Below are positions 33,462-45,458 of a stretch of DNA of 64,000 nucleotides, in pieces. Position 1 is the stretch's first letter; every line of letters starts with the position of its first letter. Below the pieces are notes generated by a model. That model did not search any database. It saw only the letters and a list, made by a program, of their open reading frames with translations, and had not been told where the DNA came from. The translations under genes were made by a program, and so were the position numbers. Source of the DNA: Chloranthus sessilifolius (lineage: Eukaryota; Streptophyta; Magnoliopsida; Chloranthales; Chloranthaceae); contig CM037590.1 in assembly GCA_021018995.1 (NCBI GenBank), positions 69,721,597 to 69,785,596 on the forward strand, given 5' to 3'.

Positions 33462-34082
33462 GTGAATTGGAAGCAACCAAAGACGATGACTGAAGTCCAT
33501 AGTTTCCTTGGTTTAGCGGGATACTATAGACGGTTTGTTAAAGGATTCTCTATACTCTCAGGTCCGCTTACGCAACTCACGAAGAAGAATGCCAAGTTTG
33601 AGTGGGCGGAGCAGTGTGAGAAGAGTTTCCAAGAACTCAAGACGCGTCTAACCATAGCTCCAATGTTAGCTATGCCTTCTGGTAGAGGAGGTTTTGCTAT
33701 ATATAGCAATGCGTCTTACAGTGAGTTGGGTTGTGTTCTTAACCAACATAAGAAGGTTATCGCGTACGGCTCTAGACAACTTAAGGATCACGAGAAGAAT
33801 TATCTCACCCATGATCTAGAGTTAGCAGCGATGATCTTTTATTTGAAGATATGGAGACACTACTTATGCGGTGAGACATTTGATATCTTCACCAACCACA
33901 AGAGCTTGAAGTATCTATTCACCCAGAAGGATCTGAACATGCGACAAAGGAGGTGGATGGAATTCTTAAAAGATTATGATTGTTCCATCCAGTATCACCC
34001 TGGGAAGGCCAATGTAGTAGCAGATGCATTGAGTCAAAAATCTTCAGTACAGTTGGCTCATCTCATTACGAGAGTGCACTGA
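33462..34082 (+). pseudogene. RNase H of element C with two catalytic Asp changed to Asn
   Basis: The 206-codon open stretch is long and well conserved, but the catalytic Asp of YSDASY reads YSNASY and that of FTDHKSL reads FTNHKSL. Both are GAY-to-AAY changes. The LELAAMIF Glu helix and the [10 protein letters not shown] Asp are retained. The product would not cleave RNA although its frame is open. Confidence 0.9.
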
Positions 34083-34088
34083 TGGCGT

Positions 34089-34570
34089 TTGCTAGAGGAC
34101 ATGACCCTATGTGATACAAGGTTTGATGTGAAGGGTTCAGGAGCTTTAATGGCCACCTTGGTCATCAAGCCGACGCTATTCGAGAATATCCGCAAGCTTC
34201 AGATGGTCGACGATGAGTTGATGACCATTAGACAGGGTGTGATCAGTGGAACTAGAGCAGATTTCTCCATCAGGGAGGATGGTACTTTACGATTCAGGGA
34301 TAGAGTGCGCATACCTATCAATGTTGAGCTCTGAGATACTATTTTGGAGGAAGCTCATAAATCCATGTATGCTATACATCTAGGGAGTACTAAGATGTAT
34401 CAGGACTTGAAGAAAAGCTTCTGGTGGAGAGGCTTGAAGAAAGATGTAGCAGAATACGTGTCCAGATGCTTGGTCTGCCAACAGGTTAAGGTAGATCATT
34501 GAAATCCAGCGGGACTGTTGCAACCTCTGCCTATACCAGAATGGAAATGGAAAGCTATTTCTATGGATTT
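34089..34570 (+). pseudogene. Integrase N-terminal part of element C, fused to element D
   Basis: The connection domain, then the zinc region (HLGSTKMYQDLKKSFWW, CLVCQQ), run into the first motif of the catalytic core, AISMDF. The frame has stops at 34333-34335 and 34499-34501. Right after the first catalytic Asp and Phe the sequence becomes an Athila-type integrase tail, in the same reading frame. Confidence 0.87.
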
Positions 34571-34727
34571 TCAGGTCATTTCCTCATTCGAATTTGGTGC
34601 CGTAGAGATTAAAGACATGAAGGATGATCGAATCCTAAAAGTAAACGGTCAACGTCTTAAACCGATGTTTGAATCGAGCCCCCAAATGATGGTTGAAGTA
34701 ATCGATCTCATTGAGTCGATAATGTGA
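34571..34727 (+). pseudogene. Integrase C-terminal tail, Athila-type
   Basis: The segment FGAVEIKDMKDDRILKVNGQ followed by RLKP is the conserved end of integrase in Athila/Tat elements. The frame from 34518 runs across the junction with element C without a stop and ends at 34727. The following untranslated CGCTTCCTGGGAGGCAACCC is also characteristic of this clade. Confidence 0.85.
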
Positions 34728-34809
34728 AAAAGGAAACGGTTGTCGACATATAAACTTAGCGCTTCCTGGGAGGCAACCCAATGTGTTTTAATCTTTTTGG
34801 GTTAGAGTA

Positions 34810-35310
34810 GAGACTCTTTGTCAATCGATTGACTTGAGAGAAGTCAATCGATTGATGTTTCAGATCATCATCATCTCACCTCTTTAAATGTGTGCCAAAC
34901 CAATCGACATATCTTTTGTGTCAATTGATTAAAACTGGTAACTCAATCGATTGACATCACCTCGAATTAATGGGAGGTTTTAAAAAATCAAAGCGTCAAT
35001 CGACGCGTCTTTTTGATGGCAGCTAGGTCGAGGGGCACCATAATGTCAATCGATTGAGACTAATCTCTCAATCGATTGACCTAACATGACATTTAAGCCC
35101 GCCTGTTTCCAAGACACCTAATGTCGCGCCTTTTCGCAAAAAGGCACGTGTCAATCGATTGAAACCAATGTTTCAATCAATCAACATTAAGGGTGTATGA
35201 ATGGTTGTACCACGTCACACCCACGTTCCAAATGCTCCATTAAAGTTCACGCGACATGGTGAAGGTCAATCGGTCTCAATCGATTGAGGTCAAAGGCTCA
35301 ATCGATTGAC
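34810..35310. repeat. CAATCGATTG palindrome cluster between pol and accessory ORF of element D
   Basis: At least seven perfect CAATCGATTG and several one-base variants occur in 0.5 kb, commonly as GTCAATCGATTGA paired with TCAATCGATTGAC 15-20 bases away. Further clusters of the same motif lie at 36790-37170 and 38225-38365. Confidence 0.85.
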
Positions 35311-36565
35311 AATTAGATTACATAATGGGAGCACCCGTGGTCCCGTTCTTTACGAGCTTCTTCCAAACCGAGCTTTGAATATAATCGTGTCATTCTCTTC
35401 GTACAATCAAAATGGTGGCGCCTGGACCATGATCTACCAACCACCTCGTTCTAACAATAACCCCATGTGCATCTCGAACGATGAGTACGTGAACCGCCAG
35501 TGCCAAACCAAAAACTAGGTCGATCTCTCAAAGTATCGTCATATTGTGGAGGCTGCGCGGCCCATCGAATTCATCGAGGCATTGCACTTAGAAATGTTGC
35601 TCGCTCCTCCTCCTATCGATGTCTCATTACGTATCATACACCTGTTTTACCAAAATATGGAGTGGGCATCGGCTCCGCTATCTCCGACGGGTTTTGCCTT
35701 CATTCGTTTGCGTATCGAAAACTGGTCATACAATCTACACGTCGTTGATCTTGCCCATGCATTCAATTTTTATGTGGTTCGCCCAATGAACCACCATATC
35801 GACCCATCCGTTGATCTTAGCTAGGAAATAAGGATCAATAATATGTGTGGGGGAAGGCACGAGTCGGAATTGTTAACAAAGCGAGCTGTCCTTCCAATGA
35901 ATATTTTGTTTTGGGACATATTGATGTCCAACAATTTGCTTCCACATGGGACCAAAAGTGAAAGGACAAAGAGTAGGGTGTTAGCACTCTATGCGGCACA
36001 CACGAACACTTGGTTCGATGCACCTGGTCTGATGCTTGAGGAAATGTATAGGTGTCACAGCAACATCGCTACAACCACGGCACCACGCAAGCGGGAGGCT
36101 ATCCTTTTGCATTTCCCACACTATGTCAAACATCTGTTGGAACAAGTTGGGTGCCAGATCTTTGATAATGAAGAAATGGGTGATATGCAATTTTATCACT
36201 ATAGTACGAACATTTGGGACAAAAGCATCAAGATCATTCTATGTGTTATACCACCACCAGTCGATGAAATACCTCCTCCTCCCCGACCAAACCCCGCATA
36301 ATGCCAACGTGGCGGCATCCAACGACCTCACCCTGAAGAGGTCCCCGATTTTAGCATCGAGGCAGCAATAGCTCACCTCGAGGCGTGGATGAAAGGGTTG
36401 AGTACAACGGTGGAAGGTATGGATCGACAGTTACGGTTTCAGAGTTCCTTTCTCATGCGGAATGCCCGAGATTCGTTTCCGAGGCAAGTCGACGACTTCA
36501 TCGCAGGAGCGAGAGCGGCGATGGATGAAGAGGGAGATCCTAAAGATGATGATGATGATGTCTAG
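35306..36565 (+). pseudogene. Accessory (env-position) ORF of element D, plant-transposon-protein-like
   Basis: One reading frame runs from about 35306 to the TAG at 36563-36565 with three in-frame stops (35516, 35822, 36299), so it was an ORF of about 400 codons. Recognisable parts are RPIEFIEALHLEMLLAPP, RIIHLFYQNMEW, then HGTKSERTKSRVLALYAAHT, HVVDLAHAF and a C-terminal amphipathic region ending in an acidic EEGDPKDDDDDV. This type of protein follows pol in Athila-like elements and is often annotated as putative plant transposon protein. The true start is uncertain because of decay. No membrane segment is visible. It shares the general layout with the extra ORF of element B. Confidence 0.65.
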
Positions 36566-37965
36566 TCTATTTGTGTTGTTGTTCAGTTTTAGTTTGGTTT
36601 ATTCATCTGTGTTCATGTTTGTTTTATTTTTGTGAATCGTAGTTTATGTTAGATGTAGGATTTGTTTTTAGCTAATCTGGTTTTGTTGATGGAAACACGT
36701 GGTTGATATCAAAACAGCTTGAAGGAATGGAAATCGGTGTGTTTAGGTGCGTTATTTCTCTGTGTATTCTCAGATTGGTAAATAAGTTCATCAGTCAATC
36801 GATTGAGATGAAAATTTCAATCGATCGAGAACTTTAGTTCCCAAATTTCTTAAAAGAAAATTAAAACTGTTGATCGATTGAAAAGCTTTTTCAATCGATC
36901 AATTGTGACATTCAATTTATATATTTTCGAATCAAAGCTGTCGGTCTAACTCTGTCAGTATGCATTGGGTAGGGTCAATCGATTGAGGTAACAATTTCAA
37001 TTGATTGGCAGTTCGGTAAACAGAAAATTCTTTCTGTCAGGAACAGAAAATTTTTGAATTTGCTTTGATTTCATGTATTGAAAAGTATTTCTTAAAAAGC
37101 AAATTTTGGTCATGCACCAAGTAACTCTCCTGACATCATGGGTAAATCGATCGACACTTAACAGTCAATCGATTAACTGATGAATGTTTCTAGAAAGTTA
37201 CTTCTTTCATTCCGAAAATCCAGATTTGAGGAGTCCTTAGAGTCTCGTATTTTAGGAAATCCCCCTCTATTTTAACCCCCTTAGGTTAGGCTCTTAACTT
37301 ATTCCTTCAGTCAAGAAGATCAGCCGTCTTCTCTACCTTCGTGCCATGTTTCAATCCGATACTGCAACCGTTCCGCAGTCAAACGCCTCGCTGAACCGGC
37401 AAGGAAAAGATTACATCGAGAATCGCCATGGCAACCTTTCGATTTATCAAATTGAGAAGTCATTGATCTTGACTTAGTATCAAATCAAGAAGTCAAATTG
37501 ACTTTTGCTCATTCCGTCGAAGCCGAAAATGATCCGACAACGAATTTGATTCCGACCTACTTATGAGCGGAATTAAATCCGCAACCGCCACTCATACAGT
37601 CACCTCCTACCCCACCAACATCACCACTACAAGGTCCCATATCACCACTCGGTGAGGTCGGAATCACTAAAGAGATATGGCGTTATGCACTCTCGAAGCC
37701 GAAGCAAGGGATGACCTCCAATGATGACTAAGGAATAGGACTATTTTAGGATTTAGATTTTTAGTCGTTTCGAGTTTATTTCTTTTTCGTATTTTTAGAT
37801 TAGGTTATTTTAATTAGTTAGTTCTTTCTCTTTTCATTACATGTAGTCAATTGTAATAATTTCAATAAAAGTAATTTAGTTAAATGTCTCTCTTTTAGAT
37901 TTCGATGTTTAATCACAATTCCTTTCACCTGGTCAGCCTTCTTCATCCTCGATTACATTTAATAG
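36566..37965 (+). other. Untranslated region of element D
   Basis: I see no gene. The region contains the second CAATCGATTG/ATCGATCGA cluster (36790-37170). It leads to the polypurine tract. Confidence 0.6.
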
Positions 37966-37976
37966 GTTTGGGGGTG
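37966..37976 (+). other. Polypurine tract of element D
   Basis: GGTTTGGGGGTG immediately precedes the LTR start TGATCGGGG. Confidence 0.75.
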
Positions 37977-39344
37977 TGATCGGGGCCGAAATGTGATTAT
38001 ATTTCGCACGTTAAATTTTATATTTTGTTTCCGATGAGAGCATCTAACGGTTGTTATATAGTTTTAGTGATTGCAGGTGTTTCTCACCATTGGATCTTCA
38101 AAGAGCATAAAAGAGGATAATTAAAGGTTACATAAGAACAATGGACCAAGAAGGCAATAGAAGCATCAAAATTTATAAAAACAAGTGATTGACCTAACAT
38201 CCATCAGAAGAAGGAAGATCTTACCCCTATGTGTCAATCGATTGATGTCCAACTCTCAATCGATTGATCAGGAAGTCAACTTTTCCCTCTACTTTAAAAT
38301 TCGAATTCAAATTTGAATTTGGTCAACTTAGACTCAATCAATTGAGAATAGATTCTCAATCAATTGAGTCTATTATGCAAATTGTTATGGCCGGCTCCTA
38401 TAAAAACAAAGCTACGGCTTAGGGTTAAGGGTTTGGTTCTCTCTTTTGTTTTGAGGTCCTTCATCTCTTAGTAGATTGTAGTAGGTTTTGATTTTTCTTC
38501 TTCTTCTTTACAACTTTTCAAGCATAAATTGTACCTAGGAACAAAAGCGTTGTAAAGAAAACTTTTGTGATAAATAAAAGAACATTATTAAGATGATGTC
38601 TTCGGATCTACAACGGGCTTGTACACCGAGGATGAGCGGCTAAAGTCATTTGCTCAAGGAGAAAGCGAATCGTAGATAAGTAACTGTTCTATTATTGATT
38701 CTATAATTTCATAGTATTGTCATTGAATCATTATGGAAAAAGCATGTGCTTAATTGAATATTATCGAGTCTTCATTTACAAACGTTGATCGTGGTTATCA
38801 ACGACCGTAAAGGAGGCACTCCATCTAGATCTGTTCCTGCAGGCCGATCTAGGCTGCAGAATGATTGATTTATCATTGTCATAATTTCAAGTTTTGAGAT
38901 ACGCTATGCTTTTTACACGATTCATACCGTAATGATAGGCTGAGTCATAGTTTTTAGATAGGGTATACCGGATTAATAGTCATGTTCTTCTCGATTCATT
39001 TGTTTACTTAATAAATGATGGTGTTTTGACTTAAAATAAAATTGTGAGTTGAATGGTAGAAAAGTTACGAATCGATAGTTAGCTAACTCCTTGATCATTT
39101 CATAAACTGTCATTTTCTTTATAATAATTTGTTCTGATTTAGATTAATTTTCTTTTATTGCATCTAGACTTGTGTGGTAATTGTGTGGCAAGTCAGTTTT
39201 CTCTCCCTTGGTACTTCATTGGGTGTCTTAAATCTCTTTAAGGATTAATTAAATTTTACGCTTCCCTGTGGGTACGACACCCTTGATTTCACTGTGCTAC
39301 AGAAAATCTTGTGCACTTGCATGGGTACATTTTAAAACCGATCA
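37977..39344 (+). repeat. 3' LTR of element D
   Basis: This 1368-base LTR has perfect 7-bp terminal inverted ends, TGATCGG and CCGATCA. It carries four CAATCGATTG-type motifs at 38225-38365 and, near its end, CTTCCCTGTGGGTACGAC, typical for Athila LTRs. The 5' partner is missing. The next bases, CCCCC, may be one copy of the target site. Confidence 0.8.
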
Positions 39345-40122
39345 CCCCCTTTCTCAAACCCATTTTTCTCACCCTAATTCCTAAATTTCTTTGCACACCA
39401 TTTTCAAACACCCATACACACACAATCAAAGCTTAAACTAACTTTACACTATCAAATAATAAATTTTACCTTCTAATCTCACGCACGCACGTTCATGGTG
39501 ATCAGTATCGAGGAAAAATCAGTGCTCATGCTTCATGTTTACCCAATGGTCCGATCTACTCTTTCCTTTCCTCGATCTAAATGACGTCGCAAAGAAGACA
39601 ACACGTTCGTTGCGAAGAAGACGAAATTTGAGGGGCAATCTCTTGGTTGGGTTTCAAATGAGAGCTTGAAGAGAAGGGTGGGTTTCAGCTCTCTCTCTTC
39701 TTTCCTTACAAAACAAAACAAAATATCAAAGATATTTTGTTCTAAGAGGTCTTATCCTCTTTTAACTTAAAGGAGCTTAACTAAGTATTAAGCCGGTACA
39801 CTTGAGTTGGTACATGGTTCCTTATCAATGGTAAAAATGGTCTAGCCTCACTTACAACCAAATATCTTTCCACGGATGTTCTCACGAAGCTCATTTACAT
39901 CCGCTTTTAACTTATGGGCCCAATTCAGTGTTAAGTTGGCACACCGTAAGTCGGTGTACGGGCTTTTTATCAATTGCCAAAACTGAGATATAACTTCACT
40001 TTCACACCAAACATGCATTCTTATAAATAAATTATTCAAAATTTTAAGGCGACATTGCGTGCCTTGCCGAACACATACACGTAGTCGGGCATATTTGAGT
40101 TCAGAATTTTCGGGATGTTACA
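39345..40122 (-). repeat. LTR fragment, minus orientation
   Basis: The right end reads TTTTCGGGATGTTACA; its reverse complement TGTAACATCCCGAAAATTCT is close to the start of the element C LTR. Sequence near 39475-39510 resembles 54675-54720. It is probably a solo LTR whose left part was lost when element D and element C were joined. Confidence 0.5.
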
Positions 40123-40239
40123 TAATGTCTTCGGGAAACAGTGCAGGCTTAAGTTCAACACAGTGGTACACAAGGTTTTAGTGCCCTCGGGGCACTGGTG
40201 GCAGCGGTGATATGAGTACCGTGATGATTGAAAGAAAGA

Positions 40240-40700
40240 GTACATGGTCAAGCTTAAAGTCAGGTGGAGAATTATTGTTTAGCTCTGACTTGGAGTTTGA
40301 ATTATAGTTTGGCTCTAACTTGGAGGTTGAATTGTAGTTTGGCTCTAATAGGCGATGGCCTAGTTACATTCAGACTCTATATAAAGCTAAGTTCTCTTAG
40401 ATTAGAAGTAGGATTTGTGTCTTCTATATAAAAGGAAAGCTCTTGGTCGAATTATAGACTTGAGATATCATTGTAAAGCTTTGAAAAATCTATCTAGGAT
40501 TTTGAGGAGAGCTTTGGTGAGGCCTGAGTATTCTTGTATTCTTATATGATCATCAATAGAATGAATCATCATTGTCCATGGGCATAAGCATATTGCCGAA
40601 CCATGTAAATATTCTCTTATATGTTTGTGGTTGATTTTCTTCTATTTTTGTGTTCTTATTTGATCGTTCATCATGAGATCGGTGGTTAGTTTATGAGCTT
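40240..40700 (+). repeat. Possible short LTR with TATA box
   Basis: Three copies of a TTTGGCTCTAACTTGGA-type unit (40262-40355) are followed by TCTATATAAAG near 40377 and a T/A-rich tail with ATCATCAATAGAATGAATC. This is the arrangement of Copia or TRIM-type LTRs. I could not define both ends. Confidence 0.35.
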
Positions 40701-40721
40701 CTGTGCAATAGATACCACGTG

Positions 40722-41364
40722 ACACATCCCCAAAAGTGACCCAAGAATTCCTTCTCATGTTGCACATGTGATGACAATCCCTTTTGAGGATATATGGCAC
40801 ATGAAATCAACATCTAACCATTTGATAGTTAAGCCATGATTTCAAGATCCATTGTGAAAGATTGGGACAAAAGACGATCTCCATCTTTTGGGGGATGTGT
40901 GTCTTGTGGCTTTAATCTAGGGCAACTGGCAACTAATAATTGTGCCATGTTTAAAGCCGATGCAAATAGTAAATGCGTCAATGGATTGACTTATTTATTC
41001 AAAGTTGGGTGTCTACATCAAGTAAGCCCCTTGGGCATAAGGTAATTTGGTAATTGTATATCATATGTATTGTCCGAGAGGTGTGCTATGAAATAAATAT
41101 CTTTCGTGCAAAAAATTGGAGCAAAAAATGTCTCGAATAGTCTAAGTCAAAGTAGTTGAATGCCATCTAAATTTAATGAATGGCTTTTATCTGCTTGAAA
41201 TCAGATGATGGAGACAACATTTTGACGAAATCTTTTGTATCCTATGTTTTAAGATCATTGGTATCAAATCACACCAAACTCATGATTGTGTCACATGGCC
41301 TCGCATGCGAAGAGTGACATGAGTGCTAAGGTCATACCCAATGGAAGGAAATCTTGGCTCCTCC
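40722..41364. repeat. MITE-like dispersed repeat, left part
   Basis: ACACATCCCCAAAAGTGACC to the segment around TTTCAAGATCCATTGTGAAA recurs at 46918-47075, and a more diverged version at 59310-59440. It is interrupted by the hAT element at 41373, and its right part continues at 46281. Confidence 0.55.
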
Positions 41365-41616
41365 TCTGCTACTAGTACCGGCCCTGGACTAAGGCCCAAG
41401 AGGCGGCTTGCCTCGGGGCCCCAAAATTTTGGGGGCCCCCAAATCTGGAAGATAATTTTTTCAATAGGATTTTGTGTTGTTTTTTTAAATTTGAGGGGCC
41501 CCAGGCCCAGTTGGCATGGGCCCTCACATGTCAGGTGGCCCACTTATGTGTTAAACACTTAAACGAAAAATAAAAACAAACCCTACCTCTTTCGACTTTC
41601 AATCGCCCCTCCCCTA

Positions 41617-41619
41617 TTC

Positions 41620-41659
<40 letters not shown>

Positions 41660-41736
41660 TCCACACCACCACCACGGCCCCTCTCTCTCTCTCTCTGCTC
41701 CACCCTTCATCAACCACCTATTCTCATCTCATCTCT

Positions 41737-41774
<38 letters not shown>

Positions 41775-41775
41775 C
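41617..41775. repeat. (CT)n microsatellites in the hAT 5' region
   Basis: Two CT runs of about 40 bases each flank a short CACCACCACC segment. Confidence 0.95.
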
Positions 41776-42365
41776 TCCACCCCACCCCCTCTATCGGCTA
41801 GCACCACCCTTTTCACCTCCATGGGCATATCACACGATCGCATCCGTCATCCCCGGTCCCCACCCTCTTTGGCTCTTTCACCGACCCCAAATTAGGGTCT
41901 TTATGGTTTTGAGGTTTCTCTCTCTCTTTCTCATAGTCTTAGTTTCTTTCTTAATATTTGTAACTGATAATAAAAAATTAGCAAGGCTCCACAATTATTG
42001 AATTTATTTAATTAAATATTGATTTAATTTTTATCTTATTATTTAGTAATTAGGGCTTTTTAAGGGGCGTGGCAGTGGAACATCCTTGATCTAAGTAATG
42101 TATGCATATAGTGATGCAAATGCATGCCTAGAAAGTAGAAAGCTATCTGTAATATGATATTATAATTATTTATTGGATTCTATTGACCGTTGATTAACAC
42201 ATATTATAATTTTTTATTAATAGAGCTTATGAGAGTTCTTTTTTGGACTCAGTAGAATAAATTGGGTTCCATACTTTCAATCTTCCATTGATGGTTGATG
42301 AATGAATTTTTGAATATGTTTTTAGATTTTTGTTGATTACAAAGGAAAGGATATTTATTTGGGTT

Positions 42366-42509
42366 CCTCAGAGGGCTCTGTTCTTCAGTTGGACTACTCT
42401 GTTCTTCTATCCATGTGGTCCAACATTCATGCTTGGTCCTCTCAGGGCTCTGTTCTTCAGTTGGACTACTCTGTTCTTCTATCCATGTGGTCCAACATTC
42501 ATGCTTGGT
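42366..42509 (+). repeat. 72-bp tandem duplication
   Basis: GGGCTCTGTTCTTCAGTTGG starts at 42373 and again at 42445, with the following bases identical to CATGCTTGGT. The unit is exactly 72 bases, a multiple of three, so the ORF through it looks artificially regular. A (TA)n(TTA)n run follows at 42521-42574. Confidence 0.93.
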
Positions 42510-42534
42510 GGCATGGTTGATATATATATATATA

Positions 42535-42574
<40 letters not shown>

Positions 42575-42875
42575 TATCTTAAAAAAAAATTGGTTGAAGA
42601 ATTGCATTTAAAGAGGCAAATGATGAATACAATCTTATCCTACACACTAAAATTTTTGTGTTGACTATAACTCCGCTTATTATCTGATGCCCATTATTAA
42701 ATTTTTATTAGATCAATTTTCTATTTTCTTAAAATTGAAAATTTCCTTTTCATATCTCTTTATTTCTTGTTTTATGTATTTAATTTTTTGACATTTTTTA
42801 TTTAGTTATAGTTTACTTGCTCTAGAAATATAGAGTTTCTCAATTTATATCTTGATGTTTGTTTTTATTTAGTTT

Positions 42876-42940
<65 letters not shown>

Positions 42941-43324
42941 TATAGCCTTTACTTTCAATGGAAGAAAATGTTCATTTTCCTTTTTTTTTTAGGGGGGGGG
43001 GGGTGTGTGAGAAAGCTAGATTAAAAAAGAGAGTTGTAATTAGCAAGGACCAAATAAATTTTTTGTTTTGCTATTATTGATGATATCTTGATTGGGTAAG
43101 CTTCAAACCTTACTTTAGGATTGTGCATTTTTTGGGCCGAACCGAAACAGAATTGAATCGGGTTGGTTTGGTTCAACAACTGAACAGTTTGGTTTGGTTT
43201 GAACATTTAGAAACAAATTAATTGCAAGTTTCTTTAACAAGATCTTTTCCCTATTAAATCTATATTGTAATTTTTTTTTCTTTATTTATATAAAGTTTAG
43301 GATGGACAAATAGATTTTAATATT

Positions 43325-43687
43325 TTGAATAAATCATTCTATATAGTGTTAGCAACTTACCCTTGTCTTAAACTCGTATTTATAGTTGAAAAATATCACA
43401 CCCAAATCATGTCTAATAGAAGCTATCCGTCTGGAGCTGAGAAAAGAAGGAAGAAGCAAAAGACAAAAAAACTTATTCAGTCTCAAGCAGAAGCCATTTA
43501 CAATTATTTTGGAAGTAGTAAACAAGAAGAAGTTGTGCGTGCTAATGAAGAAGATCATGAGCTCAAAGACTTGAGCAATAACGAAAAAGACGACAATCAT
43601 GAAGAACATGAAGACAAAGACTTGATGAATGAAGGTGAAGATGACGGTGAACAAGAAATTATGACTATAAAGAATATTGACCTTTAA
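43325..43687 (+). pseudogene. hAT transposase N-terminal part
   Basis: From Met at about 43409 (MSNRSYPSGAEKRRKKQKTK) this resembles the basic N-terminus of plant ZMYM1/TTF-type hAT transposases, including the KSQ-like helix and a FF/YF motif. A highly acidic stretch (EDHELKDLSN to EDDGEQE) ends at a TAA at 43685. The downstream coding continues in decayed form, so this is one piece of a larger gene. Confidence 0.7.
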
Positions 43688-45458
43688 ATATTTATAATTC
43701 CATCAATTAGAACAATGCCCAACAGAGTCTTAGAGACTTCTTAGTAGAAAAGTGTCCTTTGAGAGATAATAATAAAAAAAAATTGAAAAATATTCATGAT
43801 AGGAAGTTCACATCACAATTAATAAATAGAGAAAAGAAAGATAGGAAATAGTTAGTATATTCATATACTAGTCAGAGAGCTTATTGTTTCAGTTGTAAGT
43901 TATTTTTCACAGAAGGAATAACTACTTAATTGGATAAAGAATGATTGAATGATTAGAAAAATCTAAGCGAAAGATTGAAACGTCATGAAAGGACTAATGA
44001 GTATATTACCAGTATAAGCAAATTGATTGAGTTGAGTTTGAGATTGAAAAATAATGATTCAATTAATAAAGAGGTCCAAGAAAAAATAAAAAAAGAGAAG
44101 AATCATTAGAAACAAGTATTAATAAGGATTGTTTATATCGTGAAGACTCTTGCATCTAAGAATATAGCATTTCGAAATGATAATGAAAAGATTTATTAAA
44201 AGAGGAATGAAATCATTTTTGGTATAGTTGAAATAATAGCCGAATTTGATCCAATAATACAAGAGCATCTTCGAGAAGCCCAAAATAAAGAAAATCATTA
44301 TCATTATTCAAGTCACAAAATTCAGAATGAGTTAACACAAATGATGGGAGATACGATCAAAAGTAAGACTATTCAGAAAATCAAGGTAGCGAAATATTAT
44401 TCAATAATACTTTATTACATTCCAGATATTAGCCATAAAGAGTAAACATCTCTTGTTATATGATGTATTGATGAGTCTACAGTCAAATACAAGTTGAAGA
44501 GTTCTTTCTAGAATTCTTGAAAGTTAATGATACTTCTGGGCAGGGGCTTTTTAATGTTATTATAAAAGTTTTAAAGACTCTTGGACTCGATATTGATGAT
44601 ATAAGAGGACAAGGATATGACAATGGCTCCAATATGAAAGGAAAACACAAGGTGTACAAAAAAAATTACTTGAAATAAATCTAAGAGCATTCTACACACC
44701 ATGTGGTTGTCATAGTCTAAACATTACAATTCTAATATGGCGAACTCTTGTCCTAAAGCTTTAACATTTTTCAGGGTGGTACAATGCATATACATACTGT
44801 TTTTATCTTCTCCAAAGTGATGACAAATTTTAATGGATAATGTGAAAGGTTTCACAGTTAAGGGGTTCTCACAAACTTGTTGGGAGAGTTATGTTCAAAG
44901 TGTTAAAGTAATAAGAAATCAAGCTCAGAAATAAGAGATGCTCTACTTATCCTAGCATAATCTACCTATGAAAATGACGACAAAAGTTCTAGTGAAACAC
45001 AATCTCTCGCAACAAATGAACTTGAGAGTTAGGAGTTCTTAGTAGCTATGATTATTTGGCACAATGTATTATTTGCTATTAATATTATGAACAAGTTTCT
45101 TCAACAAGAAAGCATGAATATTAGTATTATTATTCAACAATTATGACTCATTGCCTATTTTAAAAGAAATAGGAAAAATGGATTTGCGGGGGGGAACTAA
45201 TGAAGTTGCGAGTGAAATGAGGATCGAGCTTATATTTTGTGAAAAATGCATTGTTCGAAGAAAGATACAGTTTGATGAGGATGCAAGTGAAGAAGTGTCA
45301 CAATCAGTTGAAGAATCTTTCAAAATTAATTACTTCACATATATTATTGATCAAGGTCGTTCATCACTTGAGCATAGGTTTGAATAGTTTAAAACATATG
45401 AACAACATTTTAGACTTTTGTTTGATTTGAAGAAGCTAAGTTCGGTAGTGATGAATGT
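43688..45458 (+). pseudogene. hAT transposase central part, heavily decayed
   Basis: Broken frames still show SQRAYCFSCKLFF (TTF-type zinc finger), SERLKRHERTNEYITSISK, a region like the DUF4371 core (GDTIKSKTIQKIKVAKYYSI, then CIDESTVKY) and later GIELIFCEKCIVRRK-type pieces. There are many stops and frameshifts, so no single coordinates for an intact frame can be given. Confidence 0.65.

Larger units (their letters stand above)
28039..34570 (+). mobile_element. Element C: 5' part of a chromovirus, truncated in integrase
   Basis: This plus-strand element has an LTR, a PBS, gag, protease, RT, RNase H and the first half of integrase, all closely related to element B at protein level. At about 34570 the sequence switches to an Athila-type element, so the chromodomain, any extra ORF and the 3' LTR are missing. 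Several stops and a gag frameshift inactivate it. Confidence 0.92.
34571..39344 (+). mobile_element. Element D: 3' half of an Athila/Tat-type retrotransposon
   Basis: It starts inside integrase, contains the accessory ORF typical of Athila-like elements after pol, then a polypurine tract and a 1.37-kb 3' LTR. Gag, protease, RT and most of integrase are absent because the left end joins element C. Non-coding parts are full of CAATCGATTG palindromes. Confidence 0.82.
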
